Source of the DNA: Flavobacterium zepuense
GTDB taxonomy: Bacteria; Bacteroidota; Bacteroidia; Flavobacteriales; Flavobacteriaceae
Direction of reading: 5' to 3'
Length of the DNA: 64,000 bases
Assembly (NCBI RefSeq): GCF_007097145.1
Contig: NZ_VJVZ01000002.1
Span: forward strand, 124,001-188,000
Within the stretch, counting starts at the first letter, position 1, and every line of letters starts with the position of its first letter. Positions 27,295 to 36,237 of the stretch are shown here, in pieces. The notes below the pieces were generated by a model. That model had not been told where the DNA came from, ran no database searches, and saw nothing but the letters and a program-made list of their open reading frames with translations. A program made the translations under genes and the position numbers.

Positions 27295-28038
27295 TTGAGA
27301 AACCTCCAGTCCCTACCCCTTTTATTGCTTTTATTATCTTTTGGAGCAAAAGCCCAGATAGTAACTTCTAAAAAAGAAGCCCAGCAAAAAGGCACTTACG
27401 CATACAACGAAACAGCAGTTAACAGCCCGGCCCAGGCCATTGCAGCGCAAAAAGCTGCAGCAACCTCCCAGGTTTTATTTTTAGACAATGATGTAGTAGT
27501 TGTAGATGAGCAGCCTGCAAAGGTTAAGGAAAAGACAAAAGGAGGCCCAAACAAGCCTGTTGCCCCAGCGGCAAAGAAAAAGAAGCGATTAGTTGTTAAT
27601 GATGCTCCGGACCCGGACTTTGTTCCTTCCCCTACTGAAAATTATTTTGCCGCACAAATAGTAAACAATGCCATGCAGTTTGAAGGCGTTCGTTACCGCG
27701 GCGGTGGTACTACTCCCGCAGGTATGGATTGCAGCGGTATGGTTTATGCCACTTTCCAGATATTTGATATTACACTCCCAAGAAGTTCTGCCGACATGGC
27801 CGCTACAGCCGGCCGCGAGATAGACCTTAAAGAAGTTAAAAAAGGCGATTTACTGTTTTTTGACAACAACCCTGGCAGAAGAAGAATTAACCACGTAGGC
27901 CTTGTTACCGAGGTAACGGATGATGGCGAGGTTAAATTCATACATTCTTCTACCAGCCACGGTGTTATGGTATCCAGCATGAGCGAACCATACAACAGCC
28001 GTACTTTTGTTCAGGCAAACAGGGTTATAGAAGAGTAA
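27295..28038 (+). CDS. NlpC/P60 cell-wall hydrolase with TTG start
   Basis: This 247-residue secreted protein has a signal peptide (LQSLPLLLLLLSFGAKAQ), a low-complexity Lys/Pro/Ala-rich linker (~75-105) and a C-terminal NlpC/P60 domain (~118-247) with catalytic Cys146 (GMDCSGMV), His200 (INHVGLV) and a further conserved histidine in the FIHSSTSHG strand. Such enzymes cut the stem peptide of peptidoglycan. An in-frame stop at 27286-27288 and the absence of any ATG before the signal peptide make TTG the start. It is followed by comEC after 30 bp, probably one operon. Confidence 0.88.
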   Translation: MRNLQSLPLLLLLLSFGAKAQIVTSKKEAQQKGTYAYNETAVNSPAQAIAAQKAAATSQVLFLDNDVVVVDEQPAKVKEKTKGGPNKPVAPAAKKKKRLVVNDAPDPDFVPSPTENYFAAQIVNNAMQFEGVRYRGGGTTPAGMDCSGMVYATFQIFDITLPRSSADMAATAGREIDLKEVKKGDLLFFDNNPGRRRINHVGLVTEVTDDGEVKFIHSSTSHGVMVSSMSEPYNSRTFVQANRVIEE

Positions 28039-28068
28039 TCCTTACATTTCAATATCCGCACCCGTTTT

Positions 28069-30081
28069 ATGATATTGAAATACCCCGTAATTCCCATTAC
28101 ATTTTTTATTGCACTTGGTATAGCAGCCGGATATTATATTCAGCCGGGCATAACAGTTCCCGCTATTATTTTAGTTCTGCTCTTCGCTTTAATGGTGTTT
28201 GCATATCTCAAGGCCAATACAACCTTAGCCCCATCCCCATATTTCGCAGTTACGACGGCACTTTTTGCCTTTATTGCAGGTGGCACTGTACAACAACTGC
28301 ATTTTAGCACCAACAACCCCCTTCACTATTCTCATTTTTTACATTCGGAAGACATTCCTGTAATTAAAGGTGTTATAAGCGAAAGGCTTAAGCCGAATGA
28401 ATTTTCTGAGAAATATTATTTTGAAGTAAAAGCAGTCAATAAGCAATTGGCAACAGGCAAAATGCTCATTACAATTGACAGACAGGAGAAATTACTTCAT
28501 GCCGGAGATGTGATTATCATTGCTTCCGACCCGAAATTTATTACACCCGCCCTAAATCCCTATCAGTTTGACTATTCTGCCTATATGCGCAAGCAGGATG
28601 TTTTTCATCAGCTAAAGCTGAAGGACAATTACATAAAAGCAGGCATTCAAACCGATTTTAACTACCATATACAAAAATTTCGCAACACGCTCATAAACAG
28701 CTTTGCCCTACATAATTATAGTGCACTAACTATGAACATGATTAATGCCCTGCTTTTTGGACAGCGGCAGGACATGGATAAAGAAACATCCTACAGTTAT
28801 ACCAATGCAGGTGTTGTACACATACTCGCGATATCAGGATTGCACTTTAGTTTGCTATTCTTTACCCTCAACTGGCTCTTAGGTCCGCTTAAAAGATTTA
28901 GGCATGGCTATGCGCTGCACTTTGCCATCATTATCGGGCTAATGTGGTTCTTTGCGCTTATTACAGGTTTATCGGCGTCTGTTGTGCGTGCAGTGGTAAT
29001 GTTTAGTTTTGTACTAACAGGAGAACTCATTAACCGAAAGGCCAATATTTACAATTCGCTTGCGGTATCCATGCTCGTGCTACTGTTAGCAAAACCCAAC
29101 TTTTTATTTGATGCCGGTTTTCAGCTCAGCTACCTGGCAGTATTTGCCATAGTGGCGCTACAGCCCATATACAACAGGTGGGGCCGGTCTAAATACTGGG
29201 TTATCAACTTTGCCAAGGATACGGTTGCCATCTCCTTCATAGCACAAATAGGTGTACTGCCGCTCAGCCTCTATTATTTCAACCAGTTCCCGTTATTGTT
29301 CCTGTTGGCTAATGTTATTGTAATACCGCTATCAAACATAATTTTAGGATTAGGCCTTGTAACCCTCCTGCTTAATCTTATCTTTCCGCCGCTTGCACTA
29401 TGGGTTGGCAAAGTCTTAGAATTTTTAATTCAGGTAATGAATGGTTTCATTAAATGGGTTGCCTCATTTGAAAGCCTTGTGTTGAAAGATATCCCTTTTA
29501 CCCTGCTGCTTAACATTACGCTGTACTTAACGCTTACAATGGCTGTATATTGGCTTTACAGGCAGACCTATAAACGTACTGCTGCCTTGTTATGCGCTGT
29601 AATTGTATTGCAAATTGCATATATGGTAACAGCATGGCAGGCGCAGCATAGCGAAGAGTTGGTTATCTTTCATAATTACAAAAATACATTGCTGGCAAAA
29701 AAGCAATTAAACCGGTTAACCGTAATGAGCACCGATAGCATTGCTGCCATTAACCCTATTATAAAAGCATATGCAAAAGGCAACTTTAACCCTACGATAA
29801 AAGCAATGCCATTACAAAACGTACTTTGGTATAAGGGGCATACTATTTTAGTGATAGATAGCATCGCAGCGTATACCCCAAACCTTAAGCCCGAAATACT
29901 CGTGCTGACACAATCGCCTAAAGTAAATTTAGAGCGCGTGTTACTACAACTACAACCTAAAGAAGTAATTGCCGACGCCACTAATTACAAAACCTATATA
30001 GCCCGATGGGCGGCAACCTGCCGTAAACAAAAAATCCCTTTTCATGCTACTGCCGAAAAGGGATCTTATAGTGTTCGTTGA
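28069..30081 (+). CDS. ComEC/Rec2-family DNA-uptake channel protein
   Basis: This 670-residue polytopic membrane protein starts with two or three TM helices, then a DUF4131-type periplasmic segment (~105-180) and the competence core (~215-490) with NALLFGQRQDMD, the Rec2 motif HILAISGLHFSLLF, LITGLSASVVRAVVMF and FQLSYLAVFAIV. The metallo-beta-lactamase domain seen in longer ComEC proteins is absent; only ~150 residues follow the last helix, and no HxHxDH motif is present. It would carry single-stranded DNA across the inner membrane in natural transformation. The stop codon touches an inverted repeat. Confidence 0.9.
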   Translation: MILKYPVIPITFFIALGIAAGYYIQPGITVPAIILVLLFALMVFAYLKANTTLAPSPYFAVTTALFAFIAGGTVQQLHFSTNNPLHYSHFLHSEDIPVIKGVISERLKPNEFSEKYYFEVKAVNKQLATGKMLITIDRQEKLLHAGDVIIIASDPKFITPALNPYQFDYSAYMRKQDVFHQLKLKDNYIKAGIQTDFNYHIQKFRNTLINSFALHNYSALTMNMINALLFGQRQDMDKETSYSYTNAGVVHILAISGLHFSLLFFTLNWLLGPLKRFRHGYALHFAIIIGLMWFFALITGLSASVVRAVVMFSFVLTGELINRKANIYNSLAVSMLVLLLAKPNFLFDAGFQLSYLAVFAIVALQPIYNRWGRSKYWVINFAKDTVAISFIAQIGVLPLSLYYFNQFPLLFLLANVIVIPLSNIILGLGLVTLLLNLIFPPLALWVGKVLEFLIQVMNGFIKWVASFESLVLKDIPFTLLLNITLYLTLTMAVYWLYRQTYKRTAALLCAVIVLQIAYMVTAWQAQHSEELVIFHNYKNTLLAKKQLNRLTVMSTDSIAAINPIIKAYAKGNFNPTIKAMPLQNVLWYKGHTILVIDSIAAYTPNLKPEILVLTQSPKVNLERVLLQLQPKEVIADATNYKTYIARWAATCRKQKIPFHATAEKGSYSVR

Positions 30082-30174
30082 TTTGTTGATTTGTGTATTC
30101 GTTACTTTGGATCACCCGTAACTGATAATCCCTTTTATTGAAGAGTATTAACAAATTACCGAATAACCAAATTA
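30077..30174. repeat. Stop-to-stop imperfect inverted repeat with 8-bp period
   Basis: The left arm (30077-30104) is built of 8-bp units GTTGATTT, GTTGATTT, GTGTATTC, then GTTA. The right arm (30150-30174) holds units of the opposite strand (AACAAATT, ACCGAATA, ACCAAATT). The arms pair imperfectly around a ~45-bp centre. The left arm contains the comEC TGA (30079-30081) and the right arm contains the thioredoxin TAA (30174-30172 on minus). It may act as a bidirectional terminator or be a small repetitive element. Confidence 0.6.
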
Positions 30175-30636
30175 ACTCTTTTTAATGATCTTGTTTGCAC
30201 CATCAAGCCACGGTGTTGGGCCTCCGGCTACATAACCGGTGCTTCCTAAAGCATCGAAAGCAATTTTGCCTTCTGAATTTTTAGAAGCTTTGGCAAACCA
30301 AACTGTTGGATAGCCTCGCACCTTAAAAAATTGGTTAAGCTGTGCATTTTGGTTTTTAATTTCCGGCGATTGGGCTGCCCTCCTCGGGAAATCCAGCTCT
30401 ACCAAAATTACGTTCTCTTTAGCCCACTTTGCAAACTCAGGTGTTTTTAGCACCTCTTTTTGCAACTTCATGCACCAGCCGCACCAATCGCTGCCAGTAA
30501 AGAACATAAGTAATGGCTTTTTGGTTGATTCACTTAGGCTCGTAGCCTTTGCAATATCGGTATGCCATTCCAGTTCCTGTGCCTGTGTGCTAAGCGCGCC
30601 AAAAGCAATAAACAGTATCACTAATAATTTCTTCAT
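30172..30636 (-). CDS. Secreted thioredoxin-like protein (CGWC)
   Basis: The 154-residue protein has a signal peptide (to ~TQAQ, residue 20) and a thioredoxin fold with the redox motif WCGWC (Cys52/Cys55), a DsbD-gamma/DUF255-like sequence around it (LLMFFTGSDWCGWCMKLQ), and a cis-Pro motif YPTVWF. It is a probable periplasmic thiol oxidoreductase. It lies 42 bp from the POT transporter stop on the same strand; no functional link is evident. Confidence 0.88.
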   Translation of the reverse strand: MKKLLVILFIAFGALSTQAQELEWHTDIAKATSLSESTKKPLLMFFTGSDWCGWCMKLQKEVLKTPEFAKWAKENVILVELDFPRRAAQSPEIKNQNAQLNQFFKVRGYPTVWFAKASKNSEGKIAFDALGSTGYVAGGPTPWLDGANKIIKKS

Positions 30637-30678
30637 AATCGTAATAATTTAAAACGGGTAACCAAAAACAGTGCCGGA

Positions 30679-32244
30679 TTATTTAACCCCGTGCATCAAT
30701 CTTTTAACCAATGGATGTAACGCCGTAATAACAACACCTAACCCAATTGGCACCGCCGTAAATATAAGGAAAAATGTAGTAAGCGAATATTTAGACGTGA
30801 TCTCTTCTATCATACCACCCATCGAGCCTGCAATTTTGTTACCCATTGCAATAAACAGGTAGTAAACTCCAAACATCATACCTATCCAGGCACCCGGAAC
30901 CAGCTTACTAACATAAGACAATCCTACCGGAGAAATACAAAGTTCGCCCATTGTATGGAAAAGGTAAGCCAATATAAGCCATACCATGCTAACCCTTACA
31001 ACTTCGGCATCACCGGGAACGATAGACATTGAGCCATACGCAAGGAAACCGAAACCTAAACCCAGCAGCACCAACCCAAGCCCGAACTTAATAGCACCGG
31101 GCAGGTTGTATTTGCTTTCCCACCATTTAGAGAACAGTGGCGCAAGGGCAATAATAAATAATGAGTTAAGGATACCAAACCATGTAGCGGCAACTTCTGT
31201 AGTATCGGCAGAAAACTCCCTGTTTACCCTCCATATTACAAGTGCCCAAATAGCAGTAAAACTTGTTGCAAGAACAATGTTACCAACTGTAAATCTTTTA
31301 AACGTTTTGCCAAAAAGAGCGAAAAGAACATAAGTAATAATAGCTACGGGAGCTATGGTAAGTATGGCATCTACAATTTTATATATCATACCTGCATTAC
31401 CTGTAAGTACGCGTTGTGTATAGCGGTCTGCAAAAATAGTCATCGACCCACCGGCCTGCTCAAACGCTGCCCAGAAGAAGATGGTGAATATTGAGAATAT
31501 AAATACTACAATAAGCCTGTCTATTATTATTTTCTTAGGCGTTGCTTCTTCAACAACTTCTTCTCTTTTAAGCTGTTTTGTTTCTTTAGGCGAAAGTCCT
31601 ACATCGCCGAAAATCTTTTGAGTAAAGTAAAACTGCATCATACCCAAGAACATAAAGATACCTGCAAGGCCAAAGCCCCAGCTGTACGATACTTTTTCGC
31701 CAATATAACCACAAAGCAATATACCAAGGAAAGCACCAGCGTTAACACCCATGTAAAATAATGAGTATGCACCGTCTTTCTTTTCAGGGTGGGCTTTGTA
31801 AAGATTAGAGATCATCGAAGTCATATTAGGCTTAAACAAACCGTTACCTACCATAAGGCACCCAAGGCCTATGTATAAAAACGTTTCGGTTTCCAGCGCC
31901 ATACTTGCGTGGCCCAGTGTCATTACAAGGGCACCAAGCAATACTGCCCAACGGTAACCCAAAAGCCTGTCGGCGATAAGGCCGCCTAATACCGGAGTAA
32001 GGTAAACGCCCATTGTATAGGTACCATAAAGGCCAAGAGCCCTCTCTGTAGTCCATTCCCAACCCGGGTTAATACCTGTTAACGGAGACGTTAAGAAAAG
32101 TACCAGCAAGGCGCGCATACCGTAGTATGAAAAACGTTCCCACATTTCTGTAAAGAACATTACGAATAAGCCTGCCGGGTGGCCAAGTACGCTCGACTCC
32201 GCATTAAAAAAGTCGCTTTGATTTGTTGTCGTTGTTGTAGACAT
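30679..32244 (-). CDS. POT/PTR family peptide:H+ symporter (first of two)
   Basis: The 521-residue inner-membrane major-facilitator protein has about 14 TM helices. The proton-coupled peptide transporter motif ExxERFxYYG is present as EMWERFSYYG (~30-40), followed by GGLIADRLLGYRWAV and the conserved FYMGVNAGAFLG (second PTR motif). It takes up di- and tripeptides. It is one of two POT genes directly downstream of DPP IV, with a 27-bp gap, so the operon couples extracytoplasmic peptide release to import. Confidence 0.94.
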   Translation of the reverse strand: MSTTTTTNQSDFFNAESSVLGHPAGLFVMFFTEMWERFSYYGMRALLVLFLTSPLTGINPGWEWTTERALGLYGTYTMGVYLTPVLGGLIADRLLGYRWAVLLGALVMTLGHASMALETETFLYIGLGCLMVGNGLFKPNMTSMISNLYKAHPEKKDGAYSLFYMGVNAGAFLGILLCGYIGEKVSYSWGFGLAGIFMFLGMMQFYFTQKIFGDVGLSPKETKQLKREEVVEEATPKKIIIDRLIVVFIFSIFTIFFWAAFEQAGGSMTIFADRYTQRVLTGNAGMIYKIVDAILTIAPVAIITYVLFALFGKTFKRFTVGNIVLATSFTAIWALVIWRVNREFSADTTEVAATWFGILNSLFIIALAPLFSKWWESKYNLPGAIKFGLGLVLLGLGFGFLAYGSMSIVPGDAEVVRVSMVWLILAYLFHTMGELCISPVGLSYVSKLVPGAWIGMMFGVYYLFIAMGNKIAGSMGGMIEEITSKYSLTTFFLIFTAVPIGLGVVITALHPLVKRLMHGVK

Positions 32245-32271
32245 ATATAGTTATTAGTTGTATTTACAAAT

Positions 32272-33900
32272 TTATTTAACCTCCTGCATGAGCTTGCGTA
32301 CCAGCGGAGATATTGCAATAAGTACCACACCCGCAATAAGCGCGTATATCGCCAATTGGTAATAGCCATCGGTATAGGTTATAAGCTTTTGCTGAAGCGA
32401 ATCGCCCTCGCTGCCGCTGGTTGATAAGCCAGCCCCTAATATACCTGCAACATACTGCCCGTAAGCACTTGCAAGGAACCACATACCCATCATAACGCCT
32501 TGTAACCTTTGCGGCGAAAGTTTTGTCATGATCGATAAGCCTATAGGCGAAAGGCAAAGCTCGCCAAAAGTAATTATAAAATAGGCAACTACAAAAACAT
32601 CAAGGCTGGCAATGCCCGATGCTACTTCAAAAAAGCGTGTGGTATAAAATGTGTAAAAACCTCCTGCAAGGAATATAAACCCTAAACCGAATTTAATTAC
32701 TGTGTTAGGCTCAATTTTCTTTTTCGCCATTGCAAGCCAAACAAGCCCAACAATAGGTGCAAAAATAATTACGAACACTGAGTTGGCTGCGTTGTTAACC
32801 CCGTTAGGGTCAAGCGTAATGGCACCCGCAACAACATTATCAAGGTTTTTTGCGGCGAAGATGCTCAAGGAGCCTCCACTCTGTTCAAAAAATGCCCAGA
32901 ATATTATTGAGAACACAATGAATACAAGGGCGGCAATAAGTTTTTTACTTTCTTCCCAGGTATGTTTTGTCATTTCGTATCCCAAGTATACAAGTGTAAG
33001 CGGACCTATAGTATACATAAAATAATCAGTATACTCTGTTTTGGCAACCATAGCCATAATAACAGGTATTAAAGCTAATGTTAACGCATACACAGCATAT
33101 TCATACCAGCTTTTGCCGGAATTTACTGTTACAGCAACTTTACCAGGTTGTTCCGGTTTTATGGTTCCAAAGCTATCGGTCTCGGTAACACTTTTAACGT
33201 TACCATCTTCACTTTTAAAAGGCGATAAACCAATAGGCCCTAATGTTTTTTGTGTGAAGATAAACGTGATAAGGCTTATTGTCATTACCACACCGGCAAG
33301 GCCAAAAGCTACATTCCACGTTAAGTGTGGCGGAATGATATTGCTAAATAACTGTCCTTTACCTATGGCAATACAGGCATAACCACCCAAAAGAGCACCT
33401 ATGTTAATACCCGAATAGAACAATGAGAAACCGGCATCGCGGCGGGCATCGCCCCTTTTGTAAAGTGAGCCTACCATGGTAGAGATATTCGGTTTAAAGA
33501 AACCGGTACCAATAACCGTAAAGCTAATCCCTAAAAAGAAGTTGCTTTCAGGGAACGGGTCGAACGCTAAAATGGCGCTGCCTATTATCATTAAGAATCC
33601 ACCCCAAAAAAGCGATTTCCTAAACCCCAGTATCTTATCGGCAAACAAACCACCTATAAACGTAAAAGCATATACAAAAGCCTGCGTAGCACCATACTGA
33701 AGATTGGCTTGACTTTCGCTCATGTGTCCGCCTGCTTCCAATATAAGGTGGGTTATCATAAAATAAGTAAGTACACCCCTCATGCCATAGAAGCAAAAAC
33801 GCTCCCACATTTCAGAAAAGAATAGTCCCCACAGTTGTTTTGGATATTTACCTTCAAAATTCTGAATATCCTCTAAGGTTACCGCAGTAGTTTTACTCAT
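32272..33900 (-). CDS. POT/PTR family peptide:H+ symporter (second of two)
   Basis: This 542-residue paralogue of the neighbouring transporter has EMWERFCFYG, FIGGLFADKILGFRKSL and FYSGINIGALLGGYA. The ATG shares one base with the DPP IV stop (TAATG), indicating translational coupling. The sequence divergence from the other POT gene is large, so they are not a recent duplication and may prefer different peptides. Confidence 0.94.
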   Translation of the reverse strand: MSKTTAVTLEDIQNFEGKYPKQLWGLFFSEMWERFCFYGMRGVLTYFMITHLILEAGGHMSESQANLQYGATQAFVYAFTFIGGLFADKILGFRKSLFWGGFLMIIGSAILAFDPFPESNFFLGISFTVIGTGFFKPNISTMVGSLYKRGDARRDAGFSLFYSGINIGALLGGYACIAIGKGQLFSNIIPPHLTWNVAFGLAGVVMTISLITFIFTQKTLGPIGLSPFKSEDGNVKSVTETDSFGTIKPEQPGKVAVTVNSGKSWYEYAVYALTLALIPVIMAMVAKTEYTDYFMYTIGPLTLVYLGYEMTKHTWEESKKLIAALVFIVFSIIFWAFFEQSGGSLSIFAAKNLDNVVAGAITLDPNGVNNAANSVFVIIFAPIVGLVWLAMAKKKIEPNTVIKFGLGFIFLAGGFYTFYTTRFFEVASGIASLDVFVVAYFIITFGELCLSPIGLSIMTKLSPQRLQGVMMGMWFLASAYGQYVAGILGAGLSTSGSEGDSLQQKLITYTDGYYQLAIYALIAGVVLIAISPLVRKLMQEVK

Positions 33901-36074
33901 TATAGTTTCTCTTTAATAAAGTTGGTCATTTTTGTGTAAAGCTGCAGCCTTGTAGCGCCGCCGTATATACCGTGGTTCTTGTCGGGGTAAATAGCCCAGT
34001 CAAACTGTTTGTTGGCCTGTACAAGTGCTTCTACCATTCGCATGGTATTTTGTAAGTGTACGTTATCATCTGCACTTCCGTGGATAAGCAGGTATGAACC
34101 TTTTAGCTTAGATACATGGTTTATAGGCGAATTTTCATCATACCCCGATGCATTTTCCTGAGGCGTTTGCAGGTACCTTTCGGTATAAACCGAATCATAA
34201 AAACGCCAGTTGGTAACCGGTGCCACGGCAATAGCCATTTTAAATACATCAGCACCTTTTAAAATACAATTGCTGCTCATAAAACCACCATAGCTCCAGC
34301 CCCATATACCTACACGGGCAGGATCTACATATGCATATTTTACAATTACTTTTGCAGCATCTATCTGGTCTTCCACTTCATATTTGCCCAGTTCTTTGTA
34401 TGTCACTTTTTTAAAGGCAGCACCTTTGTAACCCGTACCACGGCCATCTACACAGGCAACAATATAGCCTTCCTGCGCCAGCATATAATACCAGTAATCG
34501 TTAGTATCGTTCCAGTCGTTAGCAACCTGCTGAGAGCCCGGCCCGCTGTACTGGTACATTAATACCGGGTATTTTTTATTAGGGTCAAAGTTTTTAGGTT
34601 TGATAAACCATGCGTTTAGCTGGTGGCCTTTCTCGGTAGTAATAGTTGTAAATTCCTTTATAGGAATACTGTATCCCGCCAGTTTAGATTTAAGCTCTTC
34701 GTTATTTACAATTTCCTTTACCTGCTTGCCATCTTTAGCACTATTTAAAGTGAAAGTAGTAGGCTGCGTTGCGCTGGAGAAAGTATTGATGAAATAATCA
34801 AAATCAGGGCTAAAAATAGCACTGTTTGTTCCTGTTTGATTTGTAAGCCTTACTTTATTTTTACCATTAAGGTTAATGCGGTACACATCGCGGTTGATAG
34901 AGCCATTTTCTACCGACTGGTAAAAGATATTACCGGTCTTATCATCAAAGCCATAATAAGCCGTTACCTCCCAATTGCCTTTGGTAATCTGGTCTAACAA
35001 CTTACCGGTTTTGCTGTAGTGATAAATATGATTGTAGCCGTCTTTCTCGCTGGTCCAGATAAAGCTGTTATCGTTAAGGAAAGTAAGGTTATCAGTAACA
35101 TCAACATAGGCCTTATCCTGTTCGTTAAGCACAACAGTTGGCGCACCACTATTAGCATCCACAAAAATAAGGTCAAGATTGTTTTGATGGCGGTTTATAA
35201 CCTGTGCACTTAGGATTTGGGCATCGTTAGTCCATTTTATTCTCGGAATATAAAAATCAGAATAATTGCCCAGCTTAATCTCTTTAGTAGTACCGGCCTT
35301 CACATCATATATATGTAACGATACCGTTGAATTTTTCTCGCCAGCCTTAGGATATTTAAAAGTCTGCGTATCGGGGTATAGATTGTCGCCATAAATTTCC
35401 ATGGTAAATTCAGGCACGGCAGTTTCATCAAAGCGTATGTAGGCTATCTTATCTCCCGATTTATTCCAGTCGTATGCCCTTACAAAAGCAAACTCTTCTT
35501 CGTAAACCCAGTCGGTAATACCATTTATAACAGCATTCTTTTTCCCATCAGTTGTAATTTGCTTAGTAGCTTTAGAAGCAACATCATACACGTATAAGTT
35601 ATTACCTTTACCATAGGCCACTTTTGTGCCGTCTGCACTAAACGTCGGCTCCTGCACTTTATCACCTGATAACTTTACAAGAGTTTTTAACGATATATCG
35701 TAAATATAAAAATCGGCTAAAAAAGAGTGCCTGAAAATTTGCTCACTACTTGTTGCTATCAGAATTTTCTTTTCATCAGGGCTAAAGGTGTAACTGTCAA
35801 TACCGTCTGCCAGTTCTTTAAAACCTTTGGTATCTACAAGCGTGCCCACTTTATTAAGTGTAGCAAAATCATACAGGTCTATCTGATTGGTACGGGCACT
35901 ACGGTTTGTGTTTAGCACCGTATACTGGTTGGTATTTTGCATAGCCTGGAGGTCATCCATGCCTTTTGTACGAAAAGCTCCACTCCAGATTTCCTGAAGC
36001 GTTATTTTCTGTTGCGCAAAAACTGGCGATAACGCCAATAAAAACAATAAAATCGAGTTTTTAAGGTATTTCAT
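33900..36074 (-). CDS. Dipeptidyl peptidase IV (S9B family)
   Basis: The 724-residue exported serine peptidase has a signal peptide (to ~VFAQ), an N-terminal beta-propeller (DPPIV_N, ~90-440) containing the GITDWVYEEEF double-Glu motif that binds the substrate N-terminus, and a C-terminal alpha/beta-hydrolase with Ser594 (GWSYGG), Asp669 (SADDNVH) and His701 (KNHGIYGG). It removes X-Pro and X-Ala dipeptides from peptides in the periplasm. Followed without gap by two dipeptide symporters. Confidence 0.96.
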   Translation of the reverse strand: MKYLKNSILLFLLALSPVFAQQKITLQEIWSGAFRTKGMDDLQAMQNTNQYTVLNTNRSARTNQIDLYDFATLNKVGTLVDTKGFKELADGIDSYTFSPDEKKILIATSSEQIFRHSFLADFYIYDISLKTLVKLSGDKVQEPTFSADGTKVAYGKGNNLYVYDVASKATKQITTDGKKNAVINGITDWVYEEEFAFVRAYDWNKSGDKIAYIRFDETAVPEFTMEIYGDNLYPDTQTFKYPKAGEKNSTVSLHIYDVKAGTTKEIKLGNYSDFYIPRIKWTNDAQILSAQVINRHQNNLDLIFVDANSGAPTVVLNEQDKAYVDVTDNLTFLNDNSFIWTSEKDGYNHIYHYSKTGKLLDQITKGNWEVTAYYGFDDKTGNIFYQSVENGSINRDVYRINLNGKNKVRLTNQTGTNSAIFSPDFDYFINTFSSATQPTTFTLNSAKDGKQVKEIVNNEELKSKLAGYSIPIKEFTTITTEKGHQLNAWFIKPKNFDPNKKYPVLMYQYSGPGSQQVANDWNDTNDYWYYMLAQEGYIVACVDGRGTGYKGAAFKKVTYKELGKYEVEDQIDAAKVIVKYAYVDPARVGIWGWSYGGFMSSNCILKGADVFKMAIAVAPVTNWRFYDSVYTERYLQTPQENASGYDENSPINHVSKLKGSYLLIHGSADDNVHLQNTMRMVEALVQANKQFDWAIYPDKNHGIYGGATRLQLYTKMTNFIKEKL

Positions 36075-36176
36075 TTTTCAGTTCGTAAAAAACTCCCAAT
36101 TTTAGTAAAATTTTATGAATTAACCGCTGTTTTTTTAGTTAAATGCATTTCGGTATTTTTTGCAGTAGTATAAATA

Positions 36177-36208
36177 TTGGCAAATGCCGCATGTATAGCC
36201 TATCTTTG
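36177..36208 (+). promoter_or_regulatory. Promoter for the HMG-CoA reductase operon
   Basis: TTG at 36177-36179, a 21-bp spacer, then TATCTTTG at 36201-36208, close to the TTG-N19-TAnnTTTG consensus. It lies 29 bp before the ATG. The rest of the 163-bp gap is AT-rich with no other clear signal. Confidence 0.6.
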
Positions 36209-36237
36209 CGGCTCACTATTATTTTAAGGCACTGAAA

